From Mycobacterium sp. MS1601 (GTDB lineage Bacteria; Actinomycetota; Actinomycetes; Mycobacteriales; Mycobacteriaceae): DNA of 64,000 bases. The notes below the pieces were generated by a model. That model made no database searches, was not told the DNA's origin, and saw nothing but the letters and a program-made list of their open reading frames with translations. Shown piece by piece: positions 44,120 to 55,565 of the stretch. The position numbers and the translations under genes are program-made. Every line of letters starts with the position of its first letter. Within the stretch, counting starts at the first letter, position 1. The stretch is taken from assembly GCF_001984215.1 (NCBI RefSeq), contig NZ_CP019420.1:2790001-2854000 (forward strand). The letters run 5' to 3'.

Positions 44120-45616
44120 ATGACCTTGCAGCAGCTGTACGCGGCGTTGCTGATCGGCGGTCTGGTGTTGGTGTTCAGCATCGTCGGTACGCGTGTCGCC
44201 ACCCGGGTGGGTTTCCCGGCGCTGCTGTTCTTCCTGTTGGTCGGCGTGCTGCTGGGCGAGGACGTGCTGGGCCTGGACTTCGACAATGCCGAATTGGCGC
44301 GCAACGTCGGCACCGCCGCGCTGGCGGTGATCCTGGTCGAGGGTGGCCTGACCACCAAGTTCAGTGACATCCGCAAGGTGCTGGCCCCGGCAGGTGCCCT
44401 GGCCACCGTCGGCGTCGTGGTCAGCACCGTGGTCACCGCGGTCGGCGCGCACGTACTGCTGCGCATGGACTGGCAGCTGGCGTTCCTGCTGGGTGCCATC
44501 GTGTCGTCGACGGACGCGGCGGCGGTGTTCTCGGTGCTGCGACTCATCCCGTTGCCACATCGCATCGCCGGCCTACTGGAAGCCGAATCCGGCTTCAACG
44601 ACGCGCCCGCGGTGATCCTGGTGTTGACCTTCTCCGTGGTGCCGTTCGTCTTCGAGCCGGAGTCCGCGGTGGCGGTGATCGCCTACGAGTTGATCGCAGG
44701 CGCGGTGATCGGTCTGGTCTGCGGATTCATCGGCGCGCTGCTGATCCGGCGGGTCGCGCTCCCGGCGTCGGGGCTGTACCCCATCCTGATCTTCGGTCTG
44801 GGCATGGTGGCGTTCGCCGCGGCGGGCACCGCGCACGCCAGCGGGTTCCTGGCCGCCTATCTGGCCGCGGTGGTGCTGGCGAACACCGGACTGCCGCACC
44901 GGTCGGCGACCCGGTCGTTCGCCGAGGGCCTGGGCTGGTTGGCACAGATCGGGCTGTTCGTCATCCTGGGGCTGCTGATCAACCCGAGCGAACTGCTGCC
45001 CGACGTGGTCCCGGCCATCGTCATCGGCCTGGTGCTGCTGTTCCTGGCGCGACCGATCTCGGTGGTGCTGTCGCTGTTGTGGTTCAAGATTCCGTGGCGC
45101 GAGCAGTTCTTCCTATCGTGTGCGGGGCTGCGTGGCGCGGTGCCCATCGTGTTGACGACGTTTCCCATCGTGGCCGGTGTCCCTGACAGCTACCGGCTGC
45201 TGAACATCGTCTTCGTGCTCGTGGTCGTGTTCACCCTGATCCAGGGTCCGAGCCTGCGTCCGGTGGCCCAGGGCCTCGGCCTGATCTCCCGCGAGTCCAC
45301 CCGCGAGATCCAGGTGGAGGCCGCCCCGCTGGACGTGCTCGACGCCGAGTTGCTGACCATGACGGTGGCGCCGCATTCCCGGCTGCACAACGTGACGGTG
45401 TTGGAGTTACGGCTGCCAGACCCCAGCGTCATCACCCTGATCATCCGGGACGGTCACACCTTCGTCCCGCTGCCGGACACCCGGATCGAAAGCGGTGACG
45501 AACTGCTGATCGTCACCACGTCCAAGACCAGGGCAGCGGCCGAGCGTCGGCTGAGGGCGGTCAGTCGCCGCGGCAAGCTGGCCTACTGGTTCGGCGAGTA
45601 CGGCGAAGCGCACTGA
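44120..45616 (+). CDS. K+/H+ antiporter (NhaP2/CvrA-like) with a C-terminal RCK domain
   Basis: A 498-residue CPA1-family antiporter from ATG 44120. Twelve or so membrane helices cover residues 5-395, with the ion-site helix FLLGAIVSSTDAAAVFSVL and FNDAPAVILVLTF (Asp-Ala-Pro/Asn-Asp). The cytosolic C-terminal portion (residues 405-498) is a TrkA_C domain (VTVLELRLPDPSVITLIIRDG, then SGDELLIVTTSK). Such proteins expel K+ in exchange for protons and are gated by nucleotides. Divergent from the TrkA-type gene, so the two are probably co-regulated. Confidence 0.9.
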   Translation: MTLQQLYAALLIGGLVLVFSIVGTRVATRVGFPALLFFLLVGVLLGEDVLGLDFDNAELARNVGTAALAVILVEGGLTTKFSDIRKVLAPAGALATVGVVVSTVVTAVGAHVLLRMDWQLAFLLGAIVSSTDAAAVFSVLRLIPLPHRIAGLLEAESGFNDAPAVILVLTFSVVPFVFEPESAVAVIAYELIAGAVIGLVCGFIGALLIRRVALPASGLYPILIFGLGMVAFAAAGTAHASGFLAAYLAAVVLANTGLPHRSATRSFAEGLGWLAQIGLFVILGLLINPSELLPDVVPAIVIGLVLLFLARPISVVLSLLWFKIPWREQFFLSCAGLRGAVPIVLTTFPIVAGVPDSYRLLNIVFVLVVVFTLIQGPSLRPVAQGLGLISRESTREIQVEAAPLDVLDAELLTMTVAPHSRLHNVTVLELRLPDPSVITLIIRDGHTFVPLPDTRIESGDELLIVTTSKTRAAAERRLRAVSRRGKLAYWFGEYGEAH

Positions 45617-45634
45617 GAGCAAGCGCCGCAGCGG

Positions 45635-45657
45635 CGGGCAGTCATTCCCGCTGCCCG
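45635..45657. terminator. Hairpin between antiporter and PGRS-type gene
   Basis: CGGGCAG (45635-45641) and CTGCCCG (45651-45657) pair over seven bases with a nine-base loop. It lies at the shared 3' ends of the two convergent genes, so it can serve both. It has no U-tract, as is usual in mycobacteria. Confidence 0.5.
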
Positions 45658-47269
45658 TTGGCGCCGTCCTGGCCGCTCTGGGTGCTTCCGTGTCCGCCGG
45701 AACCGCCCCGGCCCGGGTGGCTGCCTGCTCCGTGCCCGTTGCCGCCGTCACCACCCGTGCCGCCGACTCCACTTTTGCCTGCGCCGCCGAAGCCGTTGCC
45801 GCCAAAGCCGCCGTGCCCGGCCGACGAGTAGGGCCCGGCGTCCCCGCCCCGGCCGCCGGCCCCTCCGGTCGCGTTGCCACCCGAGGTGGCGTCTCCGGCG
45901 TTGCCACCGGCTCCGCCGTTGCCACCGAAGATCCCACCGGTGCCGCCCTCACCGGCATCACCGCTGTGGGCGTCTCCGCTGACGGATTCGCCGTCGCCGC
46001 CGTCACCTCCGCTGCCGCCGTTGCCGGCCAGTGCGCTGCTTCCGCCGTGTCCGCCGGCGCCTCCGACGGCTGTGCCCTCCGAACCGGCGCTGCCGCCCAC
46101 GCCTCCGTTGCCGCCGTTCCCCACACCGCGGGTGCTGCCACCGAGGCCGCCTTCACCGCCGTAGGCACTCTGTTCGTCGTCGGTGTAATGGTTCCCTCCG
46201 CTGCCACCGTCGCCGCCGTCGCCGAAGAATCCGCCCGTGCCACCGTTGCCGCCGTTGCCGCCGACGTTGATGCCGCCACCGGGCCCGCCATTGCCGCCCC
46301 GGCCACCGTTGCCGATCGCAGCGGCGCCGTGCCCGCCGTTGCCACCGTTACCGGACAGGCCGTCAGGAATTCCGCCGTGCCCGCCGTTGCCGCCGTTTCC
46401 GATGCCGAAGCCGGCGTTGCCGCCGGAACCGGCGTTACCGATTCCCGCGTTGCCACCGTTTCCGCCGTTGCCTGCGAGCGCACCGCCGTTGCCACCGCGG
46501 CCCCCGTCGCCGCCGGAGACCGAGGTGCCACCCAGTCCTCCGTTGCCGAACAGCCCGGCTGCGCCGCCTGCGCCGCCGTTGCCGATCAAGCCGTCGCCGC
46601 CGTTGCCGCCGTTGCCCGCGAACATGCCGCCGCGGCCCCCGCGCCACCATTGATGATCGTGTTGGTGCCCGATCCTCCTGCGCCTCCGTTGCCGAACAGC
46701 CCGGCGTTCCCGCCGTTGCCGCCGGGCCCGCCCGCACCGCCGTTGCCCCGCAGCAGGCCGCCGTTGCCGCCGGCCTGACCGGGCAGGGCACCGTCGACGC
46801 CGTTGCCGATCAACCAGCCGCCGGTGCCGACGACGTTGAACACCGCCGCCGATGCGGGATTCCACACCGCACCTGCGGGAAGTCCGAATCCACTTGTGCT
46901 GGTGCGGTTTCCATGATCCTCGAGGTAGGCAGGCTGTCCGGTCCCGGCCGATGCGGGGATGACATCCGCGGTGCCCTCGGCGTCATGGGCAGTCCAGTCC
47001 GGTCGGATTGCCACGGACGGCAGCGTCGGTGTGTCGGCCCCGGCCGCCAAAAGAGCGGTCGGGCTGGGCGGTGTAGGGGCGGCGATGATCGGCGCCTGCG
47101 ATGGTGTGGTCTCGGTGGCGGCAACCAGTGACGGCGGCGCGAGCTGGCGTGCCGGCGTGTCGGCAGTTGGTGTCCGTTGCGGCTGCGCGGCGGTCAGGGC
47201 CCCGGTGCCGGCAAGGACACCGGCCGTGATTGCTGCAGTGAGAATGCCGTGCGCATGGAATGTTGCCAT
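45642..47269 (-). pseudogene. Secreted PGRS-repeat (Gly-Asn-rich) protein without a PE domain, frameshifted
   Basis: From ATG 47269 a signal peptide (ITAGVLAGTGALTAAQP, about residues 12-28) is followed by a Pro/Thr/Ala-rich linker and then [17 protein letters not shown] repeats. At the G5 run on the coding strand (46636-46640) the frame changes; adding one G joins it to a second frame with GGNGGNGG repeats until 45642, 542 residues in total. Repeat units such as [15 protein letters not shown] and [14 protein letters not shown] are like the PGRS domain of mycobacterial PE_PGRS proteins, but the PE domain is replaced by a signal peptide. Either a sequencing slip or a switchable G tract. Likely surface-exposed. 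Confidence 0.8.
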
Positions 47270-47468
47270 TGCTTCTGTGTCTCCCCGACCGGATCCGCGT
47301 GACCAATGAAATCGTCAGCATGATGCCACTCGAGCCCGGGATCTCTTGGCCGATCGCATTGAATTCGTCGGATGCTTTCGGATCATCTGTAGGACAGAGC
47401 CGAGGTTCCAGCCCTCCTTGTTGGTGGGGGATGCACGCAGTTGTGGTGCTCAGGCGGGTGTGGGTTGA
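47270..47468. other. Short intergenic region upstream of the PGRS-type gene
   Basis: No gene seen. It should hold the PGRS promoter. Codon-like frames on the plus strand are unsupported. Confidence 0.4.
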
Positions 47469-47834
47469 TCATGAGCCCGTACGAAGCTGCAGTGGCTTGC
47501 GGCGCTGTTCGCTCGGATCGGTGGGCATGTCCGCGGCCCGTCGAACGGGAGTCATGGTTGTGTTTGTGCCGACTGCGGAGTCACCGAACGCGGCCACGCC
47601 AGGGCGGTCCACTACATCAGCGCCGGTCAACTCCAGAGCCGGCGCCAGCACCGTGTCTTGGCAGCTGTCGGGGCGTGCGGAGGCCCAGCGTTCGGCGTAC
47701 TGCACCCCGGTGACCATCAATGCCACCGTGGCGATGATGGCCAGCAGTTGTCCTGGCCAGCGAACCCACATCGATTGACGTTCGGCGGCCAGAGAGTTAT
47801 CTGTTCCCAACTGTTTGCGTATGTGTCGACCCAT
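47469..47834 (-). CDS. Small single-pass membrane protein, hypothetical
   Basis: A 121-residue candidate from ATG 47834 with GGGGGTGGG just before it. Residues 24-42 (WPGQLLAIIATVALMVTGVQYAE region) form one membrane helix; residues 1-23 are basic and residues 45-121 are outside, with a single Cys in DSCQDT. No family recognised. It is supported by the start, the helix and the lack of a better frame. It may be linked to the PGRS protein downstream on the same strand. Confidence 0.5.
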   Translation of the reverse strand: MGRHIRKQLGTDNSLAAERQSMWVRWPGQLLAIIATVALMVTGVQYAERWASARPDSCQDTVLAPALELTGADVVDRPGVAAFGDSAVGTNTTMTPVRRAADMPTDPSEQRRKPLQLRTGS

Positions 47835-48220
47835 GACCCACCCCCATAGCTATCACTCGCAGATCACCACCGGCCCGATGGTCGATGGAACTGCGGACGT
47901 TCTGCAGAGGTAGTCGTGATCTGCTGGGCGCCCCGAACGTACTGTGACATAGATAACAGCAATGTTCGGCTAACTTCTCGGGCGTGGCAGGTGCGTGCAT
48001 CCGGAGATCTTGTCCTGTTGCTGATCTAGCGCCGGCGTGGAGTTTCAGTGAATCCGCTGGCGGCACTGCGGCAGGGCCTGCGCTCGGTCGCCGGTGTGGG
48101 CACCGCTAAACGGTTGCCGTTGCTGCAAATCCAGACCCGCGGGGCCGCACCGCAATCCGCTGCCGATACATCGGAAATCATGGGTTCGGCTTCGGCAAAT
48201 TCGGCCACTAGGGTGGTGGG
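47835..48220. other. Intergenic stretch
   Basis: Divergent region between the small membrane protein and the VOC gene. It is AT-richer near 47940-47990 (GTGACATAGATAACAG), a plausible promoter. A 77-codon GTG frame on the plus strand (from 48048) ends inside the next gene and is not convincing. Confidence 0.45.
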
Positions 48221-48595
48221 GTGCCTGTCGGATACCTCGCATCCATCTCCATCGACTGCCCCGATCCGGATGCCCTGGTGAGTTTCTACTGCGAGCTGCT
48301 GGGGCTCGAAGAGTTCTTCGCCACTCCCGACCGCGGGGTGGTCTCGTTGTCAGGCGCCGGGCCCATGGTGACGTTGATGCGCGTCGACTCCTACGAGCCA
48401 CCGTCGTGGCCCGATGGTCCGCAGCACAAGCAGATGCATCTGGACCTCGCTGTCGACGAGCTCGACACGGCGGTGGCAGCGGCGGTGGCCATCGGTGCCG
48501 TCGAAGCCGAGGTGCAGGCTGCGCCCGAGCAATGGCGGGTGTTGCTCGATCCAGTCGGGCACCCGTTCTGCCTGAGCACGGTTCGCCCGGACTGA
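48221..48595 (+). CDS. VOC-fold (glyoxalase-like) protein
   Basis: A 124-residue single-domain protein from GTG 48221. IDCPDPDALVSFYCELLGLEE at the start, KQMHLDLAVDELDTAVAAAV in the middle and LLDPVGHPFCLSTV at the end are typical of glyoxalase/bleomycin resistance-like proteins (DUF/Glyoxalase_6). His in MHLDLAV and the DP-x-GHP-F element place it near the dimeric non-enzymatic or antibiotic-binding group. No substrate can be given. It is convergent with selO. Confidence 0.83.
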   Translation: MPVGYLASISIDCPDPDALVSFYCELLGLEEFFATPDRGVVSLSGAGPMVTLMRVDSYEPPSWPDGPQHKQMHLDLAVDELDTAVAAAVAIGAVEAEVQAAPEQWRVLLDPVGHPFCLSTVRPD

Positions 48596-48599
48596 GAGC

Positions 48600-50033
48600 T
48601 CAGGTGCCGCAGAAGGTTCGGTAGTTCACAAAATCATCAGGGGCGGGCTCGGCGTAACGCTGCAACCCGGGACGTTCGGTGTACGGCGCGCCGAGGGCCA
48701 CCATCAACTGCTGCGTTGGGCCCATGTCGCCGGTGGTGGCCGCCGCCAGCGCTTCTTCCACCAGATGATTTCGCGGAATGTAGATCGGATTCGTCCGGTC
48801 CATGAGGTCGGCGTCCGGGTCCAGCAGGAGCCAGCGAGCCAGCCAGCCGTCGAATGCCGCGAGGTCGACGAACAATCCCCGCACCGGCTCGGAGTCGCCT
48901 CGGGCGGCGGAGGACAGGTGCCGGAAGAACGAGGTGAAGTCGACGCGGCTCTGCGTGAGCTGCTCCAAGAGCTCGGACGCCATCTCATCCGGAAGCGCCT
49001 CTGAGACACCGAGTTTGGCCTGCAGTCCGGTGGCAAAAGCTGTTTCGTACCGCTCCCGGAAAGTGGCTAGGGAATCCTGGGCGATCTCGATAGCCCGGTC
49101 GGTGTCGTCGTGCAGCAGAGGCAGCAGGGTCTCGGCGAAGCGGGCCAGATTCCAGCCGATGATCGCCGGCTGGTTGCCGTAGGCGTAGCGGCCCCACTGG
49201 TCGATGGAGCTGAACACCGTCTCCGGGGAGTAGGACTCCATGAACGCGCAGGGGCCGTAGTCGATGGTCTCACCTGAGATGGTCGTGTTGTCGGTGTTCA
49301 TCACCCCGTGGACGAATCCGACCAGCATCCACCGCGACACCAGCTGAGCCTGGGCCGCCATCACCGATTCGAACAGTGCCAGATAGGGATCGGGTGCCGC
49401 TGCCGCGCCAGGATGGTGGCGGGCAATGGCGTAGTCGGCCAGCTTGCGCACCAGGGCGAGGTCGCCGGTCAGTGCCGCGTACTGGAAACTGCCCACCCGT
49501 AGGTGACTGGCCGCCACTCGAGCCAGAACCGCTCCGGGCTGCGGAGTCTCGCGTTGTACCGTACGCCCGGTGGCCACCACCGCCAGTGAGCGGGTGGTGG
49601 GAATCCCCAGGGTGTGCATGGCCTCGCTGATGACGTACTCGCGTAGCATCGGCCCCACGACGGCCAGACCGTCACCGCCGCGGGCGAACGGGGTGCGCCC
49701 CGAGCCCTTCAGATGCAGATCACGGTCGCCGATCTCACCGAGCAGCAGTGCGCGCCCGTCGCCGAGTCGGGGTGTGAGATTGCCGAATTGGTGACCGGAG
49801 TAAGCCTGGGCCACCGGGTTGGTCTTTGGGGGAAGCGTTGTGCCGGTGAGCAATCCGATGCCGTCGGGTGTGCGTAGCCAGCCGGGATCCAGGCCCAGGT
49901 CAGCAGCCAGTGCGTCGTTGAGGATCAGCAGGCGCGGATCGGGCGCGGGCTCGGCGTTCCAGGCCACCGCCATCTCGGGCAACTCGCGTGCGAAGCGGTC
50001 GGCCAGCAGTATCGACGGCAGGTGCGTCGTCAT
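48600..50033 (-). CDS. selO: Protein adenylyltransferase SelO (YdiU/UPF0061)
   Basis: A 477-residue pseudokinase-fold enzyme that transfers AMP from ATP to proteins in redox control. [43 protein letters not shown] and [21 protein letters not shown] are the family blocks; the last contains the metal Asn and Asp. The C-terminus is NYRTFCGT, with the penultimate-region Cys in the selenocysteine position, so no Sec is needed. Its ATG overlaps the GH13 stop (ATGA). Confidence 0.92.
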   Translation of the reverse strand: MTTHLPSILLADRFARELPEMAVAWNAEPAPDPRLLILNDALAADLGLDPGWLRTPDGIGLLTGTTLPPKTNPVAQAYSGHQFGNLTPRLGDGRALLLGEIGDRDLHLKGSGRTPFARGGDGLAVVGPMLREYVISEAMHTLGIPTTRSLAVVATGRTVQRETPQPGAVLARVAASHLRVGSFQYAALTGDLALVRKLADYAIARHHPGAAAAPDPYLALFESVMAAQAQLVSRWMLVGFVHGVMNTDNTTISGETIDYGPCAFMESYSPETVFSSIDQWGRYAYGNQPAIIGWNLARFAETLLPLLHDDTDRAIEIAQDSLATFRERYETAFATGLQAKLGVSEALPDEMASELLEQLTQSRVDFTSFFRHLSSAARGDSEPVRGLFVDLAAFDGWLARWLLLDPDADLMDRTNPIYIPRNHLVEEALAAATTGDMGPTQQLMVALGAPYTERPGLQRYAEPAPDDFVNYRTFCGT

Positions 50034-52282
50034 ACGAGTTCGGGCCCCTGGGCCGGTGCCTCCACCAACAGTGACATTCCATGGTGGGCAGGCATCTCCA
50101 CGGCGAAGCTGTGCAGATCGTCCACCGACGCGATGGGGCTGCCGGTGAACATGTCCGACACCGTGGACCCGGGCGGCAACTTGTCCGAGCGCACGGTGCC
50201 CGCCACTTCCTCGTTGGCGAAATTCAGCACGGTCAACTGGTAGTGGCCTTCCTCGGCCAGTTGGTGCACCAGCACCAGCATGCCGCGGTGCGACACCTCG
50301 GGAATATCGATCTGGGTGCTGGTGGCGATGCCGTAGTGCGACCGTACCTTCAGGATCGCCTGAAGCTGTCGCAGGAAGCTGGTCTCGTCAGCCAGTTGTT
50401 CGGGGATTGAACCGTAAAGGCTTCTGCCGCGCGGCATTCCGGCGGACGAATGGGTGGCCTCGGGATTGACCCCCATCAGATCGTGGGCGGCCCGGTTGAT
50501 CCAGCGGGTGTCGCCGCCCTGCAGCAGGTGCGAGACCTGCGACGTGGGCAGGGTCAGCATGCCGCACATGTCCCAACCGGACAGTGCGAACACACCGGGT
50601 TGCAGCGCGTTGAACATCGCCAACAACAGATGGGCCCGGCGGATTCGATCGATGTCCTCGATATCGTCGAGGTTGGTGATGCCGAGTGCCCCGGCGATCA
50701 CGGTGGCGGTGGTACAGGCGATGCCGTTGGTGGTGAAAACCAGGTTGTACGGAGCGTTTTCACCTGTGAGCTTCTCGGTGAGGTCTGCCCGGACGGTGGC
50801 GCCCAACTCTTCTCCGGTGATCTCGGAACCCTTGTAGGTGAACATGTCATCGCGGTGCCCATTCGACCAGTGCAACAACTCGTAGGTCAACTCGTCGTGG
50901 TTCTGCAGGGCGTGTACCAACGAAGCGGGGTCCACCCCCAACTCGAGGGTGGTGCGTAGACACAGACGCAGGAACTCGGTGTCGGCAGTGGCCAGTGCGT
51001 GCTGGTAGCCCGGTCGGTTCACGAAGTCGTAGGACAGGTCCGCGCCGGCTTCGCCGATCTCGCGGATGTCGTCGATGGTGAGGTTGAGTTCCTGGAAGGT
51101 GAACCCGCCGACCTTGCGCACCATGCTGGCGATCAGGTGGTTGGCGGCCTCCGACAGCGGGTGACCTTCCGACCAGGCGGTGCTGTCCTCCGCGGCGGTC
51201 TTTTCCGCACCCAGGAAACCGTTGGCGTCCAAGCGAAGTCCGCCGGTGCCCAGGTCCGCCAGCGAGTGCAAGGCATCGCCGATGACCAGGCGCATACCGG
51301 CGAACGACGGGTCCAGCCAGTTGATGGACGGTTGGCCGTCTTTGAAGTAGTGCAGATACACCCAGCGGCGTTCAACGCCGTCGATGCCGACCACCGGGCG
51401 GGTAACGCTCCAGTTGGTTTCCTTGACGCCCTCGGCGTAGAAGATGACCCGTTGCAGCCGGCCGATGATGTAGCCCGCCTTGTCGAGCCACTCCTCGGTG
51501 GCGGTGTCGATGTTGACCGAGTCGGCACCGGCGGGCACCTCGGGCAGCTGCTCCCAGTCGCGGGGGTCGATCTCGACCATGTGGTAGATGCCGGGGTAGT
51601 CGGCGTACTTCATCTCTGCCAGCCGGAAGTCGGCGCCCTTGCCGGTATGGCCGGGCACGATGTCGTCGATGATGGTGCCGCCGTACCAGCCGGCGGTGCC
51701 GCACATCTGACGGAACTCGTCCTCGGTACCGAATGCCGGGTCGATCTGGGTGCTGATCCGGTCGAAGTGACCGTCGACGCTGGGAGTCAGTTCCCAGCCC
51801 CAGATGCCGCCGGCGCGCTTCACCGGGCCGGTGTGCACCGCTTCCACGCCGATCTCGGAGAACGCCTGCCACATCTTCTCGTCCGCCATGGCCTTGAGGA
51901 AGGACTCGTTGGGACGGGTGATCAGTGACAGCGGGTAAGCGGTGAACCAGACCGAGGCGGTGTCCACCGCGCCCCGGGGACTGGGGGTGGCGTAGGGGTT
52001 CTGCCACATGGACCCCTGACCGGAGAACTGCTGGCTGATCTCGTTGGCATCGGCCAGCATGGACTGCGACAGCAGCCAGGACACGTAGGCCGGGTTGTCG
52101 CCGGAGGCCGGGCCGTCCTGGCTCAACGACCGGCGGGTGAACGGTGTCTTGACCTTCGGTCGGTACCGCAGCGCACGTGGTCGCGCGGGGTGCAGGTGCT
52201 CGTCGAAGGTGATCTCTGTCGGCTCGTTCGGTTGATCGTCGCGGTCGTGATCAACGCGTTCCGGCTCAGCCGCTGCAGACAT
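50030..52282 (-). CDS. GH13 alpha-amylase family protein, trehalose synthase-like
   Basis: A 750-residue enzyme from ATG 52282 (AAGGGG upstream). Residues 1-60 are acidic and unstructured. The (beta/alpha)8 barrel carries the GH13 triad: nucleophile Asp352 in [11 protein letters not shown], acid/base Glu398 in FTFQELNL and Asp463 in [22 protein letters not shown] replaces the usual DxVxNH region I. The C-terminal beta-domain begins near 670 ([20 protein letters not shown]). The closest type I can name is the TreS/amylosucrase-like branch; the substrate is a maltose- or trehalose-type sugar. Overlaps selO (ATGA), so the two are co-translated. Confidence 0.82.
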   Translation of the reverse strand: MSAAAEPERVDHDRDDQPNEPTEITFDEHLHPARPRALRYRPKVKTPFTRRSLSQDGPASGDNPAYVSWLLSQSMLADANEISQQFSGQGSMWQNPYATPSPRGAVDTASVWFTAYPLSLITRPNESFLKAMADEKMWQAFSEIGVEAVHTGPVKRAGGIWGWELTPSVDGHFDRISTQIDPAFGTEDEFRQMCGTAGWYGGTIIDDIVPGHTGKGADFRLAEMKYADYPGIYHMVEIDPRDWEQLPEVPAGADSVNIDTATEEWLDKAGYIIGRLQRVIFYAEGVKETNWSVTRPVVGIDGVERRWVYLHYFKDGQPSINWLDPSFAGMRLVIGDALHSLADLGTGGLRLDANGFLGAEKTAAEDSTAWSEGHPLSEAANHLIASMVRKVGGFTFQELNLTIDDIREIGEAGADLSYDFVNRPGYQHALATADTEFLRLCLRTTLELGVDPASLVHALQNHDELTYELLHWSNGHRDDMFTYKGSEITGEELGATVRADLTEKLTGENAPYNLVFTTNGIACTTATVIAGALGITNLDDIEDIDRIRRAHLLLAMFNALQPGVFALSGWDMCGMLTLPTSQVSHLLQGGDTRWINRAAHDLMGVNPEATHSSAGMPRGRSLYGSIPEQLADETSFLRQLQAILKVRSHYGIATSTQIDIPEVSHRGMLVLVHQLAEEGHYQLTVLNFANEEVAGTVRSDKLPPGSTVSDMFTGSPIASVDDLHSFAVEMPAHHGMSLLVEAPAQGPELV

Positions 52283-52424
52283 GAATCCCCTTCGCGAGCT
52301 CGTTTCCAGACGTGCTGTGATTCCCCTACGTATTCCAACGCGGCGTGCAATTGAAACAGCGGCTCGTCGTCCAGACCTGAGAACCCACCCTACGGACCAA
52401 TCCCGGCAACGGCTCGTCTGCCGG

Positions 52425-53642
52425 CTATACGGACACCTGAGCGGAATCGGAGCGCGGGCGAGCCAGTGCAAAACCCGCCACGGCCACGACGGAGCAGGCG
52501 CACATCACCAGTGCCAAGGGCAGCGCGGTGTGCTCGCCACCCAGGCCCACCAGCGGCGATACCAGCGCGCCGATGCCGAACTGCAGGGCACCCAGCACGG
52601 CAGACCCGGTGCCGGCCTGATGGGGGACGGATGCCAGGGCCAGTGCGGTGGCGTTGCCGAGGATCAGGCCCTGGCTGGCGACGGCCACAAATATGGGGGC
52701 GGTGAGCGTCCAGGCGGGAGCGCCGGTGAGCACCAGAACCAGCACCGTGACGGCAGCGGCCAAGGTGACCCCCAGGCCGGTGCCGAGCAGCGTACGTACC
52801 GGTACGCGGTGGGCCAGCCGAGCCGAGATCGCGCTCATCACGCTGATGCCCAGCGCGTTCACCCCGAACGTCGCGCCGTACTGCACCGGCGTCATCCCGA
52901 TCATGGACTGGTAGACGAACGGCGACGCGGAGATGTAGGCCATCATCACCGAGAACCCGAAGGCGAAGGCCAGGGTGTTGCCGGTGAAGGTCCGAGACAG
53001 CAGGGACCGCTTGGCCCGATTTCCGGTGCGCAGCTGGTGGCGACGTTCTTGTGGGTGAGATTCGCGGATCACCGCGACGGTCACGATGAACATCAGAACG
53101 ACGACCGCGCACACCACCCAGAGAATTCCGCGCCAGCCGACCGGCCCCACGAGCAAGCTCCCTGCGAACGGTGCGATCACCGGTGCGACGCCGCCGACGA
53201 TCATCATCAGGCTGAACGCCCGGGCGGCAGCCTTCCCGCTGGCGAGGTCGGACACGATCGCCCGGCCGATCACCATGCCCGCTGCCCCGGTGAAACCCTG
53301 CGCGAAGCGCGCGGCGATCAGGACGGCGATGTCGGGCGCGGTGGCCGCCACAACGCTGGCAACGACGCACAGCACCGTGCCGACAAGTAGCGGCCAGAAC
53401 CGGCCCACCCGGTCAGACAGCGGACCGAATACGAGTTGACCTGCTGTGATGCCGAGCAGGAACGCCATGAGCGTCAACTGCACGGCGGAGGCGCTCGCAC
53501 CCAGTTCACTGGCCATCTCGGGGAATGCCGGCAAGTAGAGGTCGGTGGCCACCGGAGCGACCGCAGACAGCAGGGCCAAGGACAGCAGCAGCGACGTGGT
53601 GATGGTTGCCGCCGGTGCCGGGGCCGGTCGGGTGATGGGCAT
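52425..53642 (-). CDS. MFS drug exporter (Bcr/CflA type)
   Basis: A 405-residue transporter from ATG 53642, with AGGA five bases upstream (GTG 53654 is less likely). Twelve helices; the motif-A loop is [21 protein letters not shown], and [17 protein letters not shown] at the first loop is specific to Bcr/CflA. Exports chloramphenicol- or bicyclomycin-type compounds in relatives. Divergent from a MarR gene with a perfect inverted repeat between them, so drug-inducible expression is expected. Confidence 0.92.
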   Translation of the reverse strand: MPITRPAPAPAATITTSLLLSLALLSAVAPVATDLYLPAFPEMASELGASASAVQLTLMAFLLGITAGQLVFGPLSDRVGRFWPLLVGTVLCVVASVVAATAPDIAVLIAARFAQGFTGAAGMVIGRAIVSDLASGKAAARAFSLMMIVGGVAPVIAPFAGSLLVGPVGWRGILWVVCAVVVLMFIVTVAVIRESHPQERRHQLRTGNRAKRSLLSRTFTGNTLAFAFGFSVMMAYISASPFVYQSMIGMTPVQYGATFGVNALGISVMSAISARLAHRVPVRTLLGTGLGVTLAAAVTVLVLVLTGAPAWTLTAPIFVAVASQGLILGNATALALASVPHQAGTGSAVLGALQFGIGALVSPLVGLGGEHTALPLALVMCACSVVAVAGFALARPRSDSAQVSV

Positions 53643-53654
53643 GTCGTTCCTCAC

Positions 53655-53678
53655 TATAGTTATTTGGACATAACTATA
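53655..53678. promoter_or_regulatory. Perfect inverted repeat between exporter and MarR regulator
   Basis: TATAGTTA (53655-53662) and TAACTATA (53671-53678) are exact reverse complements with an eight-base spacer; TTGGAC in the spacer may be a -35 element for the regulator. It lies 13 bases before the exporter's ATG, so binding would block both genes. Confidence 0.72.
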
Positions 53679-53710
53679 ACTGTATAACGATGCTGCTCTA
53701 CTATCGCGCC

Positions 53711-54148
53711 ATGGACGTCGACGACCTAGCCGAACTGGCCCAGCTCATCCTCGACGCCGCACGGGAGATCCGGTTTCACAGCCAGCTCAACCCGCAGGCC
53801 GTCATGCTGAACCTCTCCGAGGCCAAGGTGATGACGTGCATCGACGCACAGCCCGGCGTCACCCCCAGCGCGGTAGCCGAGTACACCGGCCTGCAGCGCA
53901 GCAATCTCAGCACCGCGCTGCGCGTTCTGGAGGAACGTGGCTTCGTGGAGCGCCGAGTGGATCCCCACGACCGCAGGGGGGTCAATCTGTTTCCCACCGC
54001 GCTGTCGGTGGAGAACCTGAAGCTGCTCCAGCAGGAATGGGCGCGGACGTTGGCCCTCGGCCTCGGCGACGACGACAGTGATGTGGAGGCCGCAAAACGC
54101 CTGCTCGCCCGACTTGACGCCGGGCTTGCCGCCGCACGCCGCCGCTGA
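53711..54148 (+). CDS. MarR-family regulator of the MFS exporter
   Basis: A 145-residue winged-helix regulator. I prefer ATG 53711 (ATG 53690 adds seven residues and no ribosome site is evident for either, so the transcript may be leaderless). The HTH is PSAVAEYTGLQRSNLSTALRVLEERGFV and the wing is RRVDPHDRRGVNLFPT. No Cys, so sensing is by ligand rather than oxidation. It should repress itself and the exporter through the inverted repeat just upstream. Confidence 0.87.
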   Translation: MDVDDLAELAQLILDAAREIRFHSQLNPQAVMLNLSEAKVMTCIDAQPGVTPSAVAEYTGLQRSNLSTALRVLEERGFVERRVDPHDRRGVNLFPTALSVENLKLLQQEWARTLALGLGDDDSDVEAAKRLLARLDAGLAAARRR

Positions 54149-54211
54149 CTGGGGTTTACTCGACTGCGCCCGGGTCAACAGTCAGCCAATGCAGGAGAGT
54201 GACGGTCGCTC

Positions 54212-55546
<1,335 letters not shown>

Positions 55547-55565
55547 CGACGGCCGGCCGCAGGAG

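Noticed and set aside
45690..46778. Long plus-strand frames rich in Ala, Pro and Val (362, 138 and 96 codons)
   Set aside because: They are the complement of the Gly-Asn repeat gene; GGC-rich repeats read backwards give Pro/Ala strings. No start site or homology.
48048..48281. 77-codon GTG frame before the VOC gene
   Set aside because: Runs into the VOC gene, no homology and no ribosome site.
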